Origin: Mya arenaria
Lineage: Eukaryota > Mollusca > Bivalvia > Myida > Myidae
Assembly: GCF_026914265.1 (NCBI RefSeq)
Contig: NC_069133.1
Location: 28,737,772 to 28,801,771, forward strand
DNA: 64,000 bases
Direction of reading: 5' to 3'
Below are positions 13,801 to 24,420 of the stretch, piece after piece. Position 1 is the first letter of the stretch. Each line of letters opens with the position of its first letter. The notes beneath the pieces were generated by a model. That model made no database searches. It was not told where the DNA came from and saw only the letters and a list, made by a program, of their open reading frames with translations. Position numbers and translations under genes: made by a program.

Positions 13801-16800
13801 ACTCTATAAAAATGAAAAACTACCTGAACATTTGGATTGGAGCTTCATCGCCTTGGCTGTGTCTTGCATATTTTTGCTTTTTAAGGTACCTTGTCTGAAA
13901 ATGGAACATATCAAGTAGAGATTAAAACATTAATCCCTGTGTATAATAATTTTATAAGTATTTGAAAAACAAGTAACAGATGAAGAAATTCTTTATGTTT
14001 TAGTTATTGTTTATTTTTAGTCTTCTAAACAATTAAGTCGGCAGGCAAAGCACACTATTGCACCAACTTACCCGGTAAATGTTAAGAAGACCAAAAATAA
14101 ATGCTAAGATTCATAGTGTTCAATGCGAAATGCCACACAAATGACTTTATATTTAATAGCCATTGCTCATGCTTAAGCTTCTAAATAACTCGCATTCAAC
14201 CCAATTAATGACTAAATGGCAGTTGTTTTTGTTTAATGAAAATTTGGCAGTTTTGTAATCTGATTAATGGATATTTGGTTGGCAAAGCTCTTATGAATTA
14301 TTAATTGTGAATCCTCTGTACCATTGGCTAAAATGACATTAAGAATGCTATCGTGCTGACCTTTAAATCCAATAATTGCTAAAAAGTGAACAACTTTTAA
14401 ATATCCTGATACCAACTGAATTATATCACAGGAGCCATGAATTCCTACTAAGGAAAAATCTCAATATTGACCGTTTCCCAGTACACATAATATCATTAAT
14501 ATTTCAAAAACTATATATGCAGCTATACTTTTCTAAAAGGACAGATATATCATATTTTGGGGACAATTAAATTGAACATGGCTGTTATGCGAATATTGAA
14601 AGACAGTTAAGGTTTTGTCCTCATTGTAAAGATGTTGTAGAGACAGAATATCATTTTCTTTTGGTGTGTCCTTTATATGATACTATTAGACAAGAATATA
14701 TAGGAAGAAAATATTATGAGAACCCAAATATAATTAAGTTTAATATATTGATGTCTTGTAATATTGAAAATATTGTGAAAAAAAATTGAACACTATTTAT
14801 ACTCAGCTTTTGAAATGAGAAATTCACTTTTTCAGGAATAAACATTACATACATGTACTTGTTTCAAGTTTTGACTGTTAACTTAGTATATCGTATTATA
14901 CATATAAGTTATCAATGTCATTGTATCACAATGCACTTTATCTATGTTTTCACAAATACATGTACTATTATATAATCCATGATAACTAATTTACACAAGT
15001 AGTTTTCATGTATGTATTGTGTGATGTTTGCATGGGCTGGTGGCCTTGTAGCAAATAAACTTTTTGTTTGGGGACAAATGCTACGTATGCAAACAAACCA
15101 ATAGTATGTCTCTACCAAAATGACAATAACAAACAATAAATTATGCTACCAAAACAGCATATCAGACATCAGTAAATCAGGCTACCAAAATAGCATATCA
15201 GACATCAGTAAATTAGGCTACCAAAACAGCATATCAGACATCAGTAAATCAGGCTACCAAAATAGCATATCAGACATCAGTAAATTAGGCTACCAAAACA
15301 GCATATCAGACATCAGTAAATCAGGCTACCAAAATAGCATATCAAAAATCAGTGAATAAGGCTGCCCAAACAGCATATCAAACATTGGTAACTCACGCTA
15401 CCAAATAGCATGTTAAACATCCTTGAATCACGCTACCAAAATAGCATATTAAGCACCCGTGAATCAAGCTACCAAAACAGCATACCAAACAGCAGTGAAT
15501 CAGGCTACCAAAAAGCATATCAAGCATCAGTGAATCAGGCTACCAAAATAGCATATCAAGTCTCTGTGAATCAGGCTACCAAAATAGCATATAAGGATCC
15601 GTGAATCAGGCTAACGAACTAGCATATCAATCATCAGTGAATCAGGCTACCAAAATAGCATATCAAGCATCAGTGAATCAGGCTACCAAAATAGCATATC
15701 AAGTCTCTAAAAATCAGGCTACCAAAAAAGCATATCAAACATCAGTGAATCAGGTTACCAAAATAGCATATTAGGATCCGTGAATCTGGCTACCAAGAGC
15801 ATGAAGACATCGGTTATTCAGCTGCCAAAAGAGCATGCAGACATCGGTGAATCAGGTTACCAAAATAGCATTTTAGGATCCGTGAATCAGGCTACCAAGA
15901 GCATGAAGACATCGGTTATTCAGCTGCCAAAAGAGCATGCAGACATCGATGAATCAGGCTGCCAAAAGAACATATAAACAAGAGGCACATCAGTGCCTGT
16001 GCTCCACTGGCCAAAAGGTTCAAGCAAAGACCACCTAACGAACATTTTCGTCAAGTTTCATAGAAATACAATCATCAATTTTTGAGGAGAAGTTATTTAA
16101 TTTTTTTTTTTACTTTAATAGCTCTGGCTGCCATGTTGTGCAGTGGACCGAAATGATTTGGGCAATTTGAGTAAAGGAGCACCAAACAAACATTTCTGTC
16201 AAGTTTCATCGGTTTCGACGACAAGTCGTATAAAGTTTTTTTTATTTTTTAGCTCTGGCAGCCATGGTGTGCAGTGGACTGGAACCATTTAACAAATTTT
16301 GGTTAATGACCACCTAAGGAACATTTCTGTCAAGTTTCATCAAAATCTGATCATCGGTTTCTGAGAAGATGTTCTTTAAAGGTTTTTCTATATTTTTGCC
16401 CTGGCAGCCATGTTGTGCAGCGGACCGGAACCATTTGAGCAATTTTGGTTAAGGACCACCCAAGGAACAATTCTGTCAAGTTTCATCAAAATCTGCCTAT
16501 CCGTTTCAGAGGAGATGTCGTTTAAAGATTTTGCTATTTTTAGCTGTGGCGGCCATATTGTGCAATGGACCAGAACCATTTGAGCAATTTTAATAAAGGA
16601 CCACCCAAGGAACATTACTGTCAAGTTTCATTGCAATACGATCATCGGTTTCTGAGGAGAAGTCGTTTAAAGGTTTTTCTATTTTTACCTCTGGGGGCCA
16701 TCTTGTGCAGTGGACCTGAAACCATTGAAGCAAATTTGATAAAGGACCATCCAAGGAACATTTCTGTTATGTTTCATCAAAATCTGATCATCGGTTTCTG

Positions 16801-19301
16801 AGAAGTTTAATCAAAATCTGCCTATCCGTTTCAGAGGAGATGTCGTTTAAAGATTTTGCTATTTTTAGCTGTGGCGGCCATATTGTGCAATAGACCAGAA
16901 CCATTTGAGCAATTTTGATAAAGGACCACCCAAGGAACATTACTGTCAAGTTTCATCAAAATCTGCCGAACCGTTTCAGAGGAGATGTCGTTTAAAGATT
17001 TTGCTATTTTTAGCTCTGGCGGCCATATTGTGCAATGGACCGGAACCATTTGAGCAATTTTGGTAAAGGACCACCAAAGGAACATTCCTGTGAGGTTTTG
17101 TCAAAATCCGCTTATCAGTTTCAGAGGAGATGTCGTTTAAAGTAAAAGTTTACGCACGCACGCACGCACGCACGCACTCACGACGGACAATCTGTGACGA
17201 CATAAGCTCCATGGCCTTCAGCCAGTGGAGCTAAAAATCATTGAATCACGCCACCAAAACAGCATATCAAACATCAGTGAATCACACCACCTGAAACCGA
17301 ACACTGTCAGCTTTGCCAAGAAAAACACATTTACACATTGCTACAGCTTACTGTTTCTCATAGCGTGCCTTCTGGTCGATGAGTTGCTGTTGTAGATTGG
17401 TCACCTCAGCAACAGCAGATTCCAACTGTTCCACGACCTCCGCCAGCCGAACCCGCGTAGCTGCATGTTCACACTTCTCATCCTGCAGTACGTAGGGAAA
17501 TCAGGCATTTATTAACTGCTTTTTTGTGGAATAATGTATCACATAATGTCTCACAGGTATAATGTGTTACATGATCAAATTTTACTTGTCTAACCATGGA
17601 AGATATTCCTAATTATGACCTCCCTTTGTGAATGATAGTTTATCTATCAAAACATTTATTATTTCTTGTAACTTGCCTCCAACTGTCCAACCACTGCATC
17701 ATACTGATCCCTGGGTACATAGTCACTCTTCAGACTTTCCTGGAATAGCATCAAAAATCAAATGAATGACTTTATACATCTGATATATTACGATATAAAT
17801 CAACAAGGTGCAGCAGACACTTACTCAAACCATGAAAAATAACTATTCACCTTACAAAAACATTCTATTCATGTGCTACGCAATTTATAAGATCAAAGAT
17901 TTATGTTTGAGCTTATTTTAAAATGTGAAAGAAACAACTGTATGATAAAATTAAGTCCACTATGATTAACAGTTTGTGTGTTTACCTATACAAATGAACA
18001 CATAGATCATGTACCTGTAATGAAGAAATATCCGACTGATACTGGTCTCGTGAAACAAAATTGTCTTGGATTGTTTCGTTTTGCTGAGATATCTACAAGA
18101 GAACAATCCGCATAAGTAATCTGGTTTGGATAATTAGAATTGAGCCCATAGCACACAAATGCACCAACTTACCTCATGTGACAAAACAAATGTTCACACT
18201 AGTGCTAATTAATTTCCACCAAAAATGAAAGTATATTCATAGAATTTTTTTGGGTCACTCATAATTGCAAACAAAATGTTAAAAATTGTATTATCTGAAT
18301 TATTTTCATAACTGTTGACATGTTAATAGAACTGTTACTACCATCAAATGTAATTTTAAACAATCCAACTTAATCGTTTTGTGAAGGCTACCTGTGCATT
18401 GGGGACATCTGGCTATTTTTTATTACGATCATTTGTACAATGCTGTTGTCTTTGCGCCAAAAATAGAGGGGAATGGGCATGACCTAGGGTCCCTGGGGTG
18501 CAGGAGCACATGGCGGGGATTTTACCAACAGTTCATCCCCACAGGGTGAGGATTTTTCCCGGGCTGGACCCAAAGACAAAGTCCCGGCTATTCCCCGGGG
18601 GGGTTTACAATTGACTGGTGCATTATTGGTCGAAATAGGTAAATGCACTCAACTTCCACTTTTATAGTGAAACATTTCTGTACTGTCCAATTAGCCAGCA
18701 ATGTATTTTTGATGCCAGTTCTGATAGGTAGTCATGACATTATTTATACCATGTGATGTTTATTGTGTTATTAAAGAAGGCAATACATCATATTTATTAA
18801 TGGTTATTGATATGGTTTTCTAGGATTTACATCAAGGTAAGTATGTAATATAATATATGGATTATTGTAGTTCATGTAAAGTAGGCATATGTTATATTAA
18901 ATTTTGTCACACTAGAAGGGGATTTTTAAAGATCAATAGTTCGGCACAAGCATAATAAATGTTTACCCTTTTTCTTCACCCAGAAGCATTTTATGCTTAA
19001 ATATAAATCATTTAGGCCTCTCCAAATTAATAACTTGTTCATTGGATTTCCCACACATATTTCTTCAGAAAAACAAATATATTTTTTATTCACAAGATTA
19101 TTTTTTTTCGAGCACACATTTGTTTAGTGGAATATAGCCTTCTCCCTTAAACACTTCGGCGCCGCTAGTGAATAATTAAAGATTCAGATTCCTCAGAAAC
19201 AGCGTATCATGAAATTCCTGTCCCTGTGAGGCAATGAGGGCGTCCTCGTGTTGGAGGCATTGGTCCCGGTTGAGCCAATGGTCGTGGACAGTACGAGGAC
19301 G
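7867..19301 (-). CDS. SPATA24: SPATA24-like coiled-coil protein, 5' end missing
   Basis: Minus-strand exons join in frame in the order 18092-18015, 17739-17677, 17482-17352, 13894-13824, 12982-12876, 8040-7867. They give 26, 21, 43+, 23, 35 and 57 residues and end at a TGA (7869-7867). The chain DNFVSRDQYQ ... DEKCEHAATRVRLAEVVEQL ... QSKCSEMSQHFEKQEAIL ... EADIEKKQQRYIARLLEEEE follows human SPATA24 nearly residue for residue in layout (ENFVSKEEF, KCNEIESHIIKQEDIL, MSDFRIQKQQESYMAQVL). The protein is almost wholly coiled coil with a basic C-terminus ending KGKKK. In mammals SPATA24 is testis-enriched and linked to TBP-like factor binding; the role here is inferred. The 17677 border uses a GC donor (GAG|GCAAGT). 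A doubtful upstream exon at 19301-19224 is described separately. The start codon was not found. Introns of up to 4.8 kb are full of repeats. Confidence 0.85.
8041..8462. other. SPATA24 intron, non-repetitive part
   Basis: No exon or recognisable element before the 46-bp array begins. Confidence 0.5.
8463..10671. repeat. 46-bp minisatellite, left part (about 48 copies)
   Basis: The unit ATGTCTAACCAACATGGCTG plus GTGCATTTGCAAGA and ACATGGCATT repeats head to tail every 46 bases inside the last SPATA24 intron. Variants are grouped along the array: AGAGCACATGG types at both ends, AGACTACATGG in the middle, and local runs of CTAAATAGCATGG. That pattern suggests local expansion of blocks. The array is cut at 10671 by a transposon and resumes at 11860. 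Confidence 0.97.
10672..11859. mobile_element. 1188-bp non-autonomous DNA transposon inserted in the 46-bp array
   Basis: It is bounded by a perfect 16-bp terminal inverted repeat, CAGGGGTGTAGAAATG and its complement. The flanking array sequence AGCACA is present on both sides (10666-10671 and 11860-11865), an apparent 6-bp target duplication that restores the array unit when the insert is removed. Inside are G and C homopolymer tracts (10722, 10929) and an internal direct duplication of ~100 bp around GGGGATGCGACTAATGA (11536 and 11632). The longest open frame (11249-11737) spans this duplication and matches no transposase. TIRs beginning CAGGGG suggest the hAT superfamily, but hAT normally makes 8-bp duplications, so the superfamily is left open. 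Confidence 0.88.
11860..12262. repeat. 46-bp minisatellite, right part (about 9 copies)
   Basis: The same unit as 8463-10671, resuming in register after the transposon, mostly of the AATCAACATGG / AGAGCACATGG type, and ending abruptly where a ~175-bp tandem repeat starts. Confidence 0.95.
12263..12725. repeat. Degenerate ~175-bp tandem repeat, three copies
   Basis: GTGACCTTGRCCTTT-like starts occur at about 12262, 12432 and 12614. Each is followed by GGGTCTTGCATGC, then AAGTTATTTTAAAATCT and CCATACA. This type of satellite unit is common in bivalve genomes. It lies in the last SPATA24 intron. Confidence 0.8.
13090..13650. mobile_element. Short hairpin-ended element, copy 2
   Basis: It aligns with 4876-5477: TATTTACACCTCAACTT and ATTCCTTAAATGAACT on the left, TGACGTCA at 13354, a conserved middle (GGTTGATCTTTTCCCGC), AAATATAAGTAATGAATTG, then a hairpin (about 13507-13645) centred on GGAGTACAGGACTCC. 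One arm has lost ~10 bases relative to copy 1 and pairing is less perfect, so this copy looks older. It lies in a SPATA24 intron. Confidence 0.7.
13895..14375. other. SPATA24 intron, nothing recognisable
   Basis: AT-rich sequence between the 13824-13894 exon and the LINE relic; no exon, repeat unit or RNA gene recognised. Confidence 0.45.
14376..15065 (+). mobile_element. LINE 3' relic (CR1/L2/Rex-like C-terminus and tail)
   Basis: From 14581 one frame reads IERQLRFCPHCKDVVETEY followed by HFLLVCPLYDTIRQ. That is the Cys/His motif (CxxC ... H ... C) found after the reverse transcriptase of several non-LTR retrotransposon clades. A stop follows about 40 codons later; a shifted frame (YSAFEMRNSLFQ) continues the expected C-terminal helix, so the copy is decayed. 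The stretch up to ~15065 (GGCCTTGTAGCAAATAAA) is probably its 3' untranslated tail. The RT core is missing, so the copy is 5' truncated; clade assignment is tentative. Confidence 0.7.
15140..15977. repeat. 36-bp minisatellite, left part (about 23 copies)
   Basis: The unit GGCTACCAAAATAGCATATC plus AGACATCAGTGAATCA repeats every 36 bases (GCTACC at 15145, 15181, 15217). The first six copies are nearly identical and alternate two variants (AAATCA/AAATTA), so a 72-bp higher-order unit expanded there. Later copies drift, and a ~120-bp block with GGATCCGTGAATC and GAGCATGAAGACATCGG is duplicated. A mobile element interrupts it at 15978 and it resumes at 17233. Confidence 0.95.
15978..17232. mobile_element. 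Pearl/HINE-like non-autonomous element with ~145-bp core repeats
   Basis: Starts AAGAGGCACATCAGTGCC and holds subterminal inverted repeats GCTCCACTGGCC (16001) and GCCAGTGGAGC (17221). Between them lie about eight ~145-bp core repeats (AAGGACCACC near 16454, 16599, 16744, 16924, 17069), each with TCAAGTTTCATCAAAATCTG and GGCGGCCATATTGTGCA. Then come an (ACGC)n microsatellite (17153-17178) and a right unique end with ACAATCTGTGACGACATAAG. Core repeats plus a microsatellite between unique ends is the layout of bivalve pearl elements, which have been grouped with Helentron-associated elements (HINEs). It sits inside the 36-bp minisatellite. No protein is encoded. Confidence 0.8.
17153..17178. 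repeat. (ACGC)n microsatellite in the pearl-like element
   Basis: About six copies of ACGC just inside the right end of the pearl-like element, where such elements typically carry a tetranucleotide array. Confidence 0.9.
17233..17292. repeat. 36-bp minisatellite, right remnant
   Basis: About one and a half units (ATCACGCCACCAAAACAGCA, ATATCAAACATCAGTGAATC) directly after the pearl-like element, the continuation of the array at 15140-15977. Confidence 0.85.
18475..18622 (-). mobile_element. GC-rich MITE, truncated copy
   Basis: The right end GACTGGTGCA followed by TTA matches the ends of the copies at 31322, 32071 and 40373. On the minus strand it reads TGCACCAGTCAATTGTAA, a C-run, then GGAATAGCCGGGACTTT, GGTCCAGCC and AAATCC. 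Only the first half of the family consensus is present. Confidence 0.75.
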
Positions 19302-21960
19302 CTAAATATAAACCTGACTGACATTCCTATGTGCTTCTTGCCATCCCATGAGCTTTACCATTCACATAAAAACATCAAACAAGCCGAAGCTAGAATTTTG
19401 TATAATTTGTAAATATTAGTCAAAATGGAAAAAAAACATTGTGTCAGACTGAGTGAATGGAAAAAAGTATGAATCACACTTTGTGCTGTGAATAAATGTT
19501 TGTAGATTTTTTAAATGATCATGTGTATATTTTAACTAAATAAGGATACTGCAGTATCATTCAAATGTAAAATATTTGAACAAGATATCTAAAAAAAATA
19601 ATAAGGAAAATATGCCAGTTTAAAAAAGGTAGGTGTTTAATTCTAAAAAAGCCTGAAATAAACCTGGTGCTGGCTGGAATTTTCTGTGACATACTTGGTG
19701 CCGAAATGGTTAACAGTACAGTGTAGGTTTTTTGTAAATTCTCTACTGGAACTAAAATGGCTACCAACGCCATTGCAAGATTGATAGCTGTAGTCTATAT
19801 TTTATTGCAAATGCCTATATTCATTTGGTGAGTTATTTTCAAATCACCTTGTCTAGTCAGTTCCATGGTATGATATATGGCAAAAAAAATTAACATTAAT
19901 TATTTTGAACCAAGTTTTTCCAAAGGAAAAGTGGAAAACCACTCTTGTGTCCAGGCTTAAACTTAGCCATGCAAAAGGTATTTTGAAATTACTTTGCAAA
20001 AATGTGCTTGATCTCAAATAGCATTTGTTTGATTACAAAACTAATATTTGTATCAAATTATCTTATAGTGTTATTATTCTTCAACTTGGATGTTTAATCT
20101 TTGTACTATTTACAATATCATTGTTTAGTTAATTAGTGAATAAAGTGTGAGTAAAAGTGACTGTATATATTTGTTCGCTCTTCCCTCGCTCCTCTTTTTT
20201 GCTAAATGCAGAACAAATATTTTTATTATTATTTCACTCGCCCGCCCCATTATTTTTTTGAAAAAATACGATGAACAAATGATCAATTTGGTGAGGCCTT
20301 ATAATGTTATTTGAGTATGTATCATAAATGATATACATTTTGATAGGTTTACCTGCCTAGATTTAATTTGCAACAGCTGCTTGCTATTTCATCATGTTAT
20401 CAGCTTTATATAGCAACTTCCCTTGCGGCTACTTTGCAAATTGATTGGTAAAAAATGATTAGAAAAATGATTTGAAACTTGAAAATAATCATTGTTCAAT
20501 AACTTATGTTTAATCAGCATGGATTGAACTTTTATCTTCTTACTGAATAATGAATTGATTATATAAAAGCACAGCTTTATTTGTATACCATGCATTCAAC
20601 TTGGCAAAATGATCCGACTGATTTTCTCTTAATTTATGAATTATATAAAATATGCACTAGAAAACATATATCAAGGTACATTATTATACTATCACATTTT
20701 GTCTTTAAATTCTATGCTGTTGTACATACTTTTGATATTGTCAGACCTGTTATACCTGTAATAGTGATATATATGCTCTATAAATGATTGGGCCAGAGAC
20801 CATATCACAATCAGGGCTTTTTAAAGTTTGGAATCTCACTAATTTTTTTTGATCCTATGGTATTTTCTAACCAGCCTAGACATGAACGTGATTAATATGG
20901 TAGAAAGGGTGGATCCAGAATTTAAAGGGGCCTTCCTTAGCGAAATTAGCTTTAGATTTGAGCCTCTCCCTCAGAACCAAATTAATTTGATTTAAAGTGA
21001 TGGCAGGTTTTTTTGGTACTTCCTCAAGAAAATTTGAACAATTCCTAGTCCGAAATAGTGCATTTTGGGTGTATTTTATAACTTTTTTCTCCTATATTGA
21101 AATAAAAAGAAAACTTGGACGAATTTAAATTAATAAATAACCATTGATAATTGGGGATAAATTAATTTAACGATTAATTAAATGTGTACTGAAACCTGCC
21201 ATTTAGTGTGTTTATGTACAAAGCCAGATCTTAAAAAAATCTTTATTTTGGACATGAAAAAAAAAGAAGAAGGCGAACAATATCCAAAATATTTGCATTA
21301 TATTGTCAGTAAAATGTGTCTCCTATGAACTACCACGTGTTTGGACCAATTTATACAAACGTCTGCCTATTAGATGGTAATGAGTGTTCATCGTAGTGAA
21401 ACAAAGCAGCTGGTGCATTAAATTGGTGGTTATCATGTCACTTTTATTGGGGAATTTTGTGGAGTGTAAATGACAAGCCAGGTATTTGTATCAGAATTTT
21501 TCATGACTAAGTGGTTTATGACCGAAAATTAAAAAATAATAATGAACAAATCTTCAGGCCTATTTTTTATCCATTTACTGTAAGTCAAAATCAGTTCAGA
21601 AAACAAATTGTCGGTTTTAAGAAGCCATGCCTTTGATCAATATAACAAATAAATTATTCACTGCTTGTAAAAATTGTAAAATTTCTCTCTAGACAGGGGG
21701 AAAAATAAAAATTCAAGAGGTTATTTCAGCCGGGGGGGGGGGGGATGTATGACTTTGTGACATTACATTCAAATGTTTCTTCCTGTTTGCAAATCTAGTT
21801 TCAATTTGTTTCTTCTTGCTTGAAGTAAATTTTTATTGCATATTTTCATTGTTTGAGATTTTGGCTGTTCGGTCACTTAAATGAATTTGGTTGTGGAGAA
21901 AATTCACACAAATATATTATTAAATCTTTGTTTGTTGTGCCAGTCAGTTGATTTCAAAAT
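18623..21960. other. AT-rich stretch without a supported gene
   Basis: Apart from the doubtful SPATA24 exon at 19224-19301 I see no exon with supporting splice sites or homology. Short G- and A-runs occur (21731, 21259). Missing 5' exons of SPATA24 may lie here or further right. Confidence 0.45.
19224..19301 (-). pseudogene. Possible upstream SPATA24 exon with defective donor
   Basis: After an acceptor (TATATTTAG) the minus strand reads 26 codons containing HWLNRDQCLQHEDALIASQ. It is exactly 78 bases, the same size and phase as the next exon, and shares the RDQ core. It also matches the position and pattern of QEELI in the human N-terminus. The expected donor after CAG reads GGACAG instead of GT. 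The stretch partly folds back on itself (GCGTCCTCGT / ACGAGGACGC), so a small fold-back element is the alternative reading. Confidence 0.35.
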
Positions 21961-22245
21961 ATGCCAATAAATCCATATGGCAGATCTTATCCTGAAATGA
22001 CTTTACATAAGCGTATTATAGCAGATTATGTGTTGCCATGTAATGAAATCAGACGTCCTTTTGAAAAAACAACACTTAAAAGTTTGGAAAACTTCTTAAG
22101 ACAAGTTGTGACATGCCAGCGAAAGCTGCAACCTCGCCAACATGCACTAATGCATGCTCACATTTTGCTGCAGCCTGGTAACCCTTGCTTTCTGAATGGA
22201 AACAAGGTCTTGAAGTTGTTTCTGGACCAAAATGTGAGACGGTAA
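21961..22245 (+). CDS. Unrecognised small ORF, 94 codons
   Basis: ATG to TAA encodes a basic 94-residue peptide (PINPYGRSYPEMTLHKRI ... LENFLRQVVTCQRKLQPRQH ... GNKVLKLFLDQNVRR). It is the longest open frame for several kilobases in AT-rich DNA and has fairly normal amino-acid composition. There is no signal peptide, membrane span or motif that I recognise. A GT directly before the stop (GACG|GTAACC) and an AG shortly upstream would also allow it to be an internal exon. It could equally be a transposon-derived fragment or chance. Confidence 0.3.
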   Translation: MPINPYGRSYPEMTLHKRIIADYVLPCNEIRRPFEKTTLKSLENFLRQVVTCQRKLQPRQHALMHAHILLQPGNPCFLNGNKVLKLFLDQNVRR

Positions 22246-24420
22246 CCGCTCATAATCAGTTGTGTCGCCGTCGGAATCATCCATCTTTAATGGGAAATTT
22301 ATATCAAAGGGAAGTCACTATGCAATGTTATGACATTTAGTCAAAACGGTACAAAATAATTGGGGTACATTTTTAGACTATCTGCGCATGCGTGCAGGTT
22401 TGGAAAAGTGTCCCATCGCCTGCAGGATTTGTTATTATAACCTGACGTGACCATGGAGCACACTTATTTGTAATGGTGCTTTTTTATTTGACTTTTATGA
22501 GATAAGAAACCAAAATAATTGTCTAAGTGTTAAAATAGTTGTATCTCAGGTTTCGCTTTGCTAATGCTTCAAATACTATACATTGTAATTTACCTGCTAC
22601 ACAATAATAACAAGATACTATTCATTCTATGATTTTAGGCGTTTATATTTCTAATGAGAAGTTTTCATTTTTTGCATAAAAGCTTTGTTCCGGTGTATTC
22701 TTGGCATAGTTTTAGACATTAGGCTTTCAATTTATATAAGCACACATGCCCTGATACGACAGTGAGTCATGCAAACGTTTGGCGAAGCAAAGTAGTTCGG
22801 ATTAAACCTGTTTAACATCCAAAGAGTACGAAGCATTCATAACAGCACTAGTACTATTTCTACACAGGTACTTACATAAAACATTAATACCATTAAATTT
22901 ACAATAAACTTTAAAAAGCACAATCATATTCTCATTCATAAAACAGACAAGTTCCGATAATCTAAAAATAGTTTCAACTACATTAACTGACCGATATATT
23001 CTAAACATAGTTTCTACATACATTAACTGACCACATGTTTGTCCTCACAGCGGGAAAATGACCATCTGATAAGCTCTGCATTTTAAAAGTTATTATTGCC
23101 AAAGTTGCTCGTAAAAATACAATCATTTCCCTTAAAGAATTAAAACGTGTAAGTTCATAAAACTTGTCTAATGTATGCTATCTAATCAAAGCACCGAAAA
23201 ACCTTTAGACGCGATTGAAAAGAGCATTTATTGTAACTTCAAATACATGGGGATACGTCGACTGAAGCAACCTGTGCATTTTGAATGGAATTATTGCTGA
23301 AGTTGTTTGTAAAAAAATGATTTTCCCTAAACAAAACGTGTATGTTAATAAAAGGAAATGATACATATATATATATATGATGTATTATATTTTCCTATCG
23401 TATGATATCTAATTAAAGCAACGAAAAGCCTTTAGAAACGATTGAAATGGGGCATGCATTGTAACACTTAATACATGGGGATGAGGGATTACGACGATTA
23501 AAATTTGAAGTGACATTTACAAAAAGAAAATTAACACAAGACGCCATAAAGATATAGATATGTTTGTTTCATCGCCCTGTGTGGGCACAAGCGCTTTCGG
23601 CACATTTTTCACTTTTATTTATGTGCCCTTCACCCATTCCCATAGTTCAAATAAAATTTGCAACTCTCACATATGCCCGCAGATAGTCTTTCAGCGCCTC
23701 GCGCTTTGATTTCATAGAGAGATCAATACTCCGCATATTTATAAAAGAGGAGGGTTTGTGATTTGACCAATCGGTAAACATGCGTCATGTTGTTAATTAT
23801 TTCGTATATATGTTTGAATTGCTTAAAAGTAAAATGCTTTCCTGAGCTTTGGTACAAACACGGACCTATAAACCTATGGTTTATATGCCCGTGGTACAAA
23901 CAAATCTGCATACACATTTCCAAATGTAATTCGCCCGAGTCGTCTCGACCTGAATCTTATGGAAACCAAGAACAGTTTGATGATTCATTTCACAATGGTC
24001 GAAAGCCAATAATAATATGTTCCATAATTGTCATACATTTGTAAACCGCCAAGAAAATGATATGCCAATGACAATCCTTTGAATAAATGAAGAATTTGAA
24101 ACATTCATATTCTTTTGATTCTGTTTATTTAATAGTCTCAGTATCATTAGGCAAAAATCTAATATGAAATAGCTATGGCCATTGTTTTCATTTTCCCTTG
24201 ACTTCATCTTAATTGTACTCTCAATTCACCGTTTGCCCAATCATGACCGTCGACGCTATATACTGATCCCTCTTGCACAAGTGCATGGTATCTAAGTGAG
24301 AATCTCTTGAACTCTTAAAACCAGAATTCCGCAAATCAGATTTGGAGCCTGGCGGGAGCGCCTATAATTTTAGTAGTTAAAGTCACCATGAGATTGACAT
24401 TTGATATATTGAACCCCAAA
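22246..24420. other. Intergenic, nothing recognised
   Basis: AT-rich DNA downstream of the GPCR. Two related ~150-bp stretches (about 23160-23250 and 23400-23480, sharing AAAGCAMCGAAAARCCTTTAG and ACATGGGGAT) point to an old duplication. No gene seen. Confidence 0.45.

Noticed and set aside
15120-15977. Open frames with SISDISKSGYQN-type repeats
   Set aside because: By-product of the 36-bp tandem repeat.
16388-17085. Open frames in the pearl-like core repeats
   Set aside because: They repeat the same peptide with the ~145-bp period and show no homology.
21961-22245. A missing 5' exon of SPATA24
   Set aside because: It is on the opposite strand and has no coiled-coil character.
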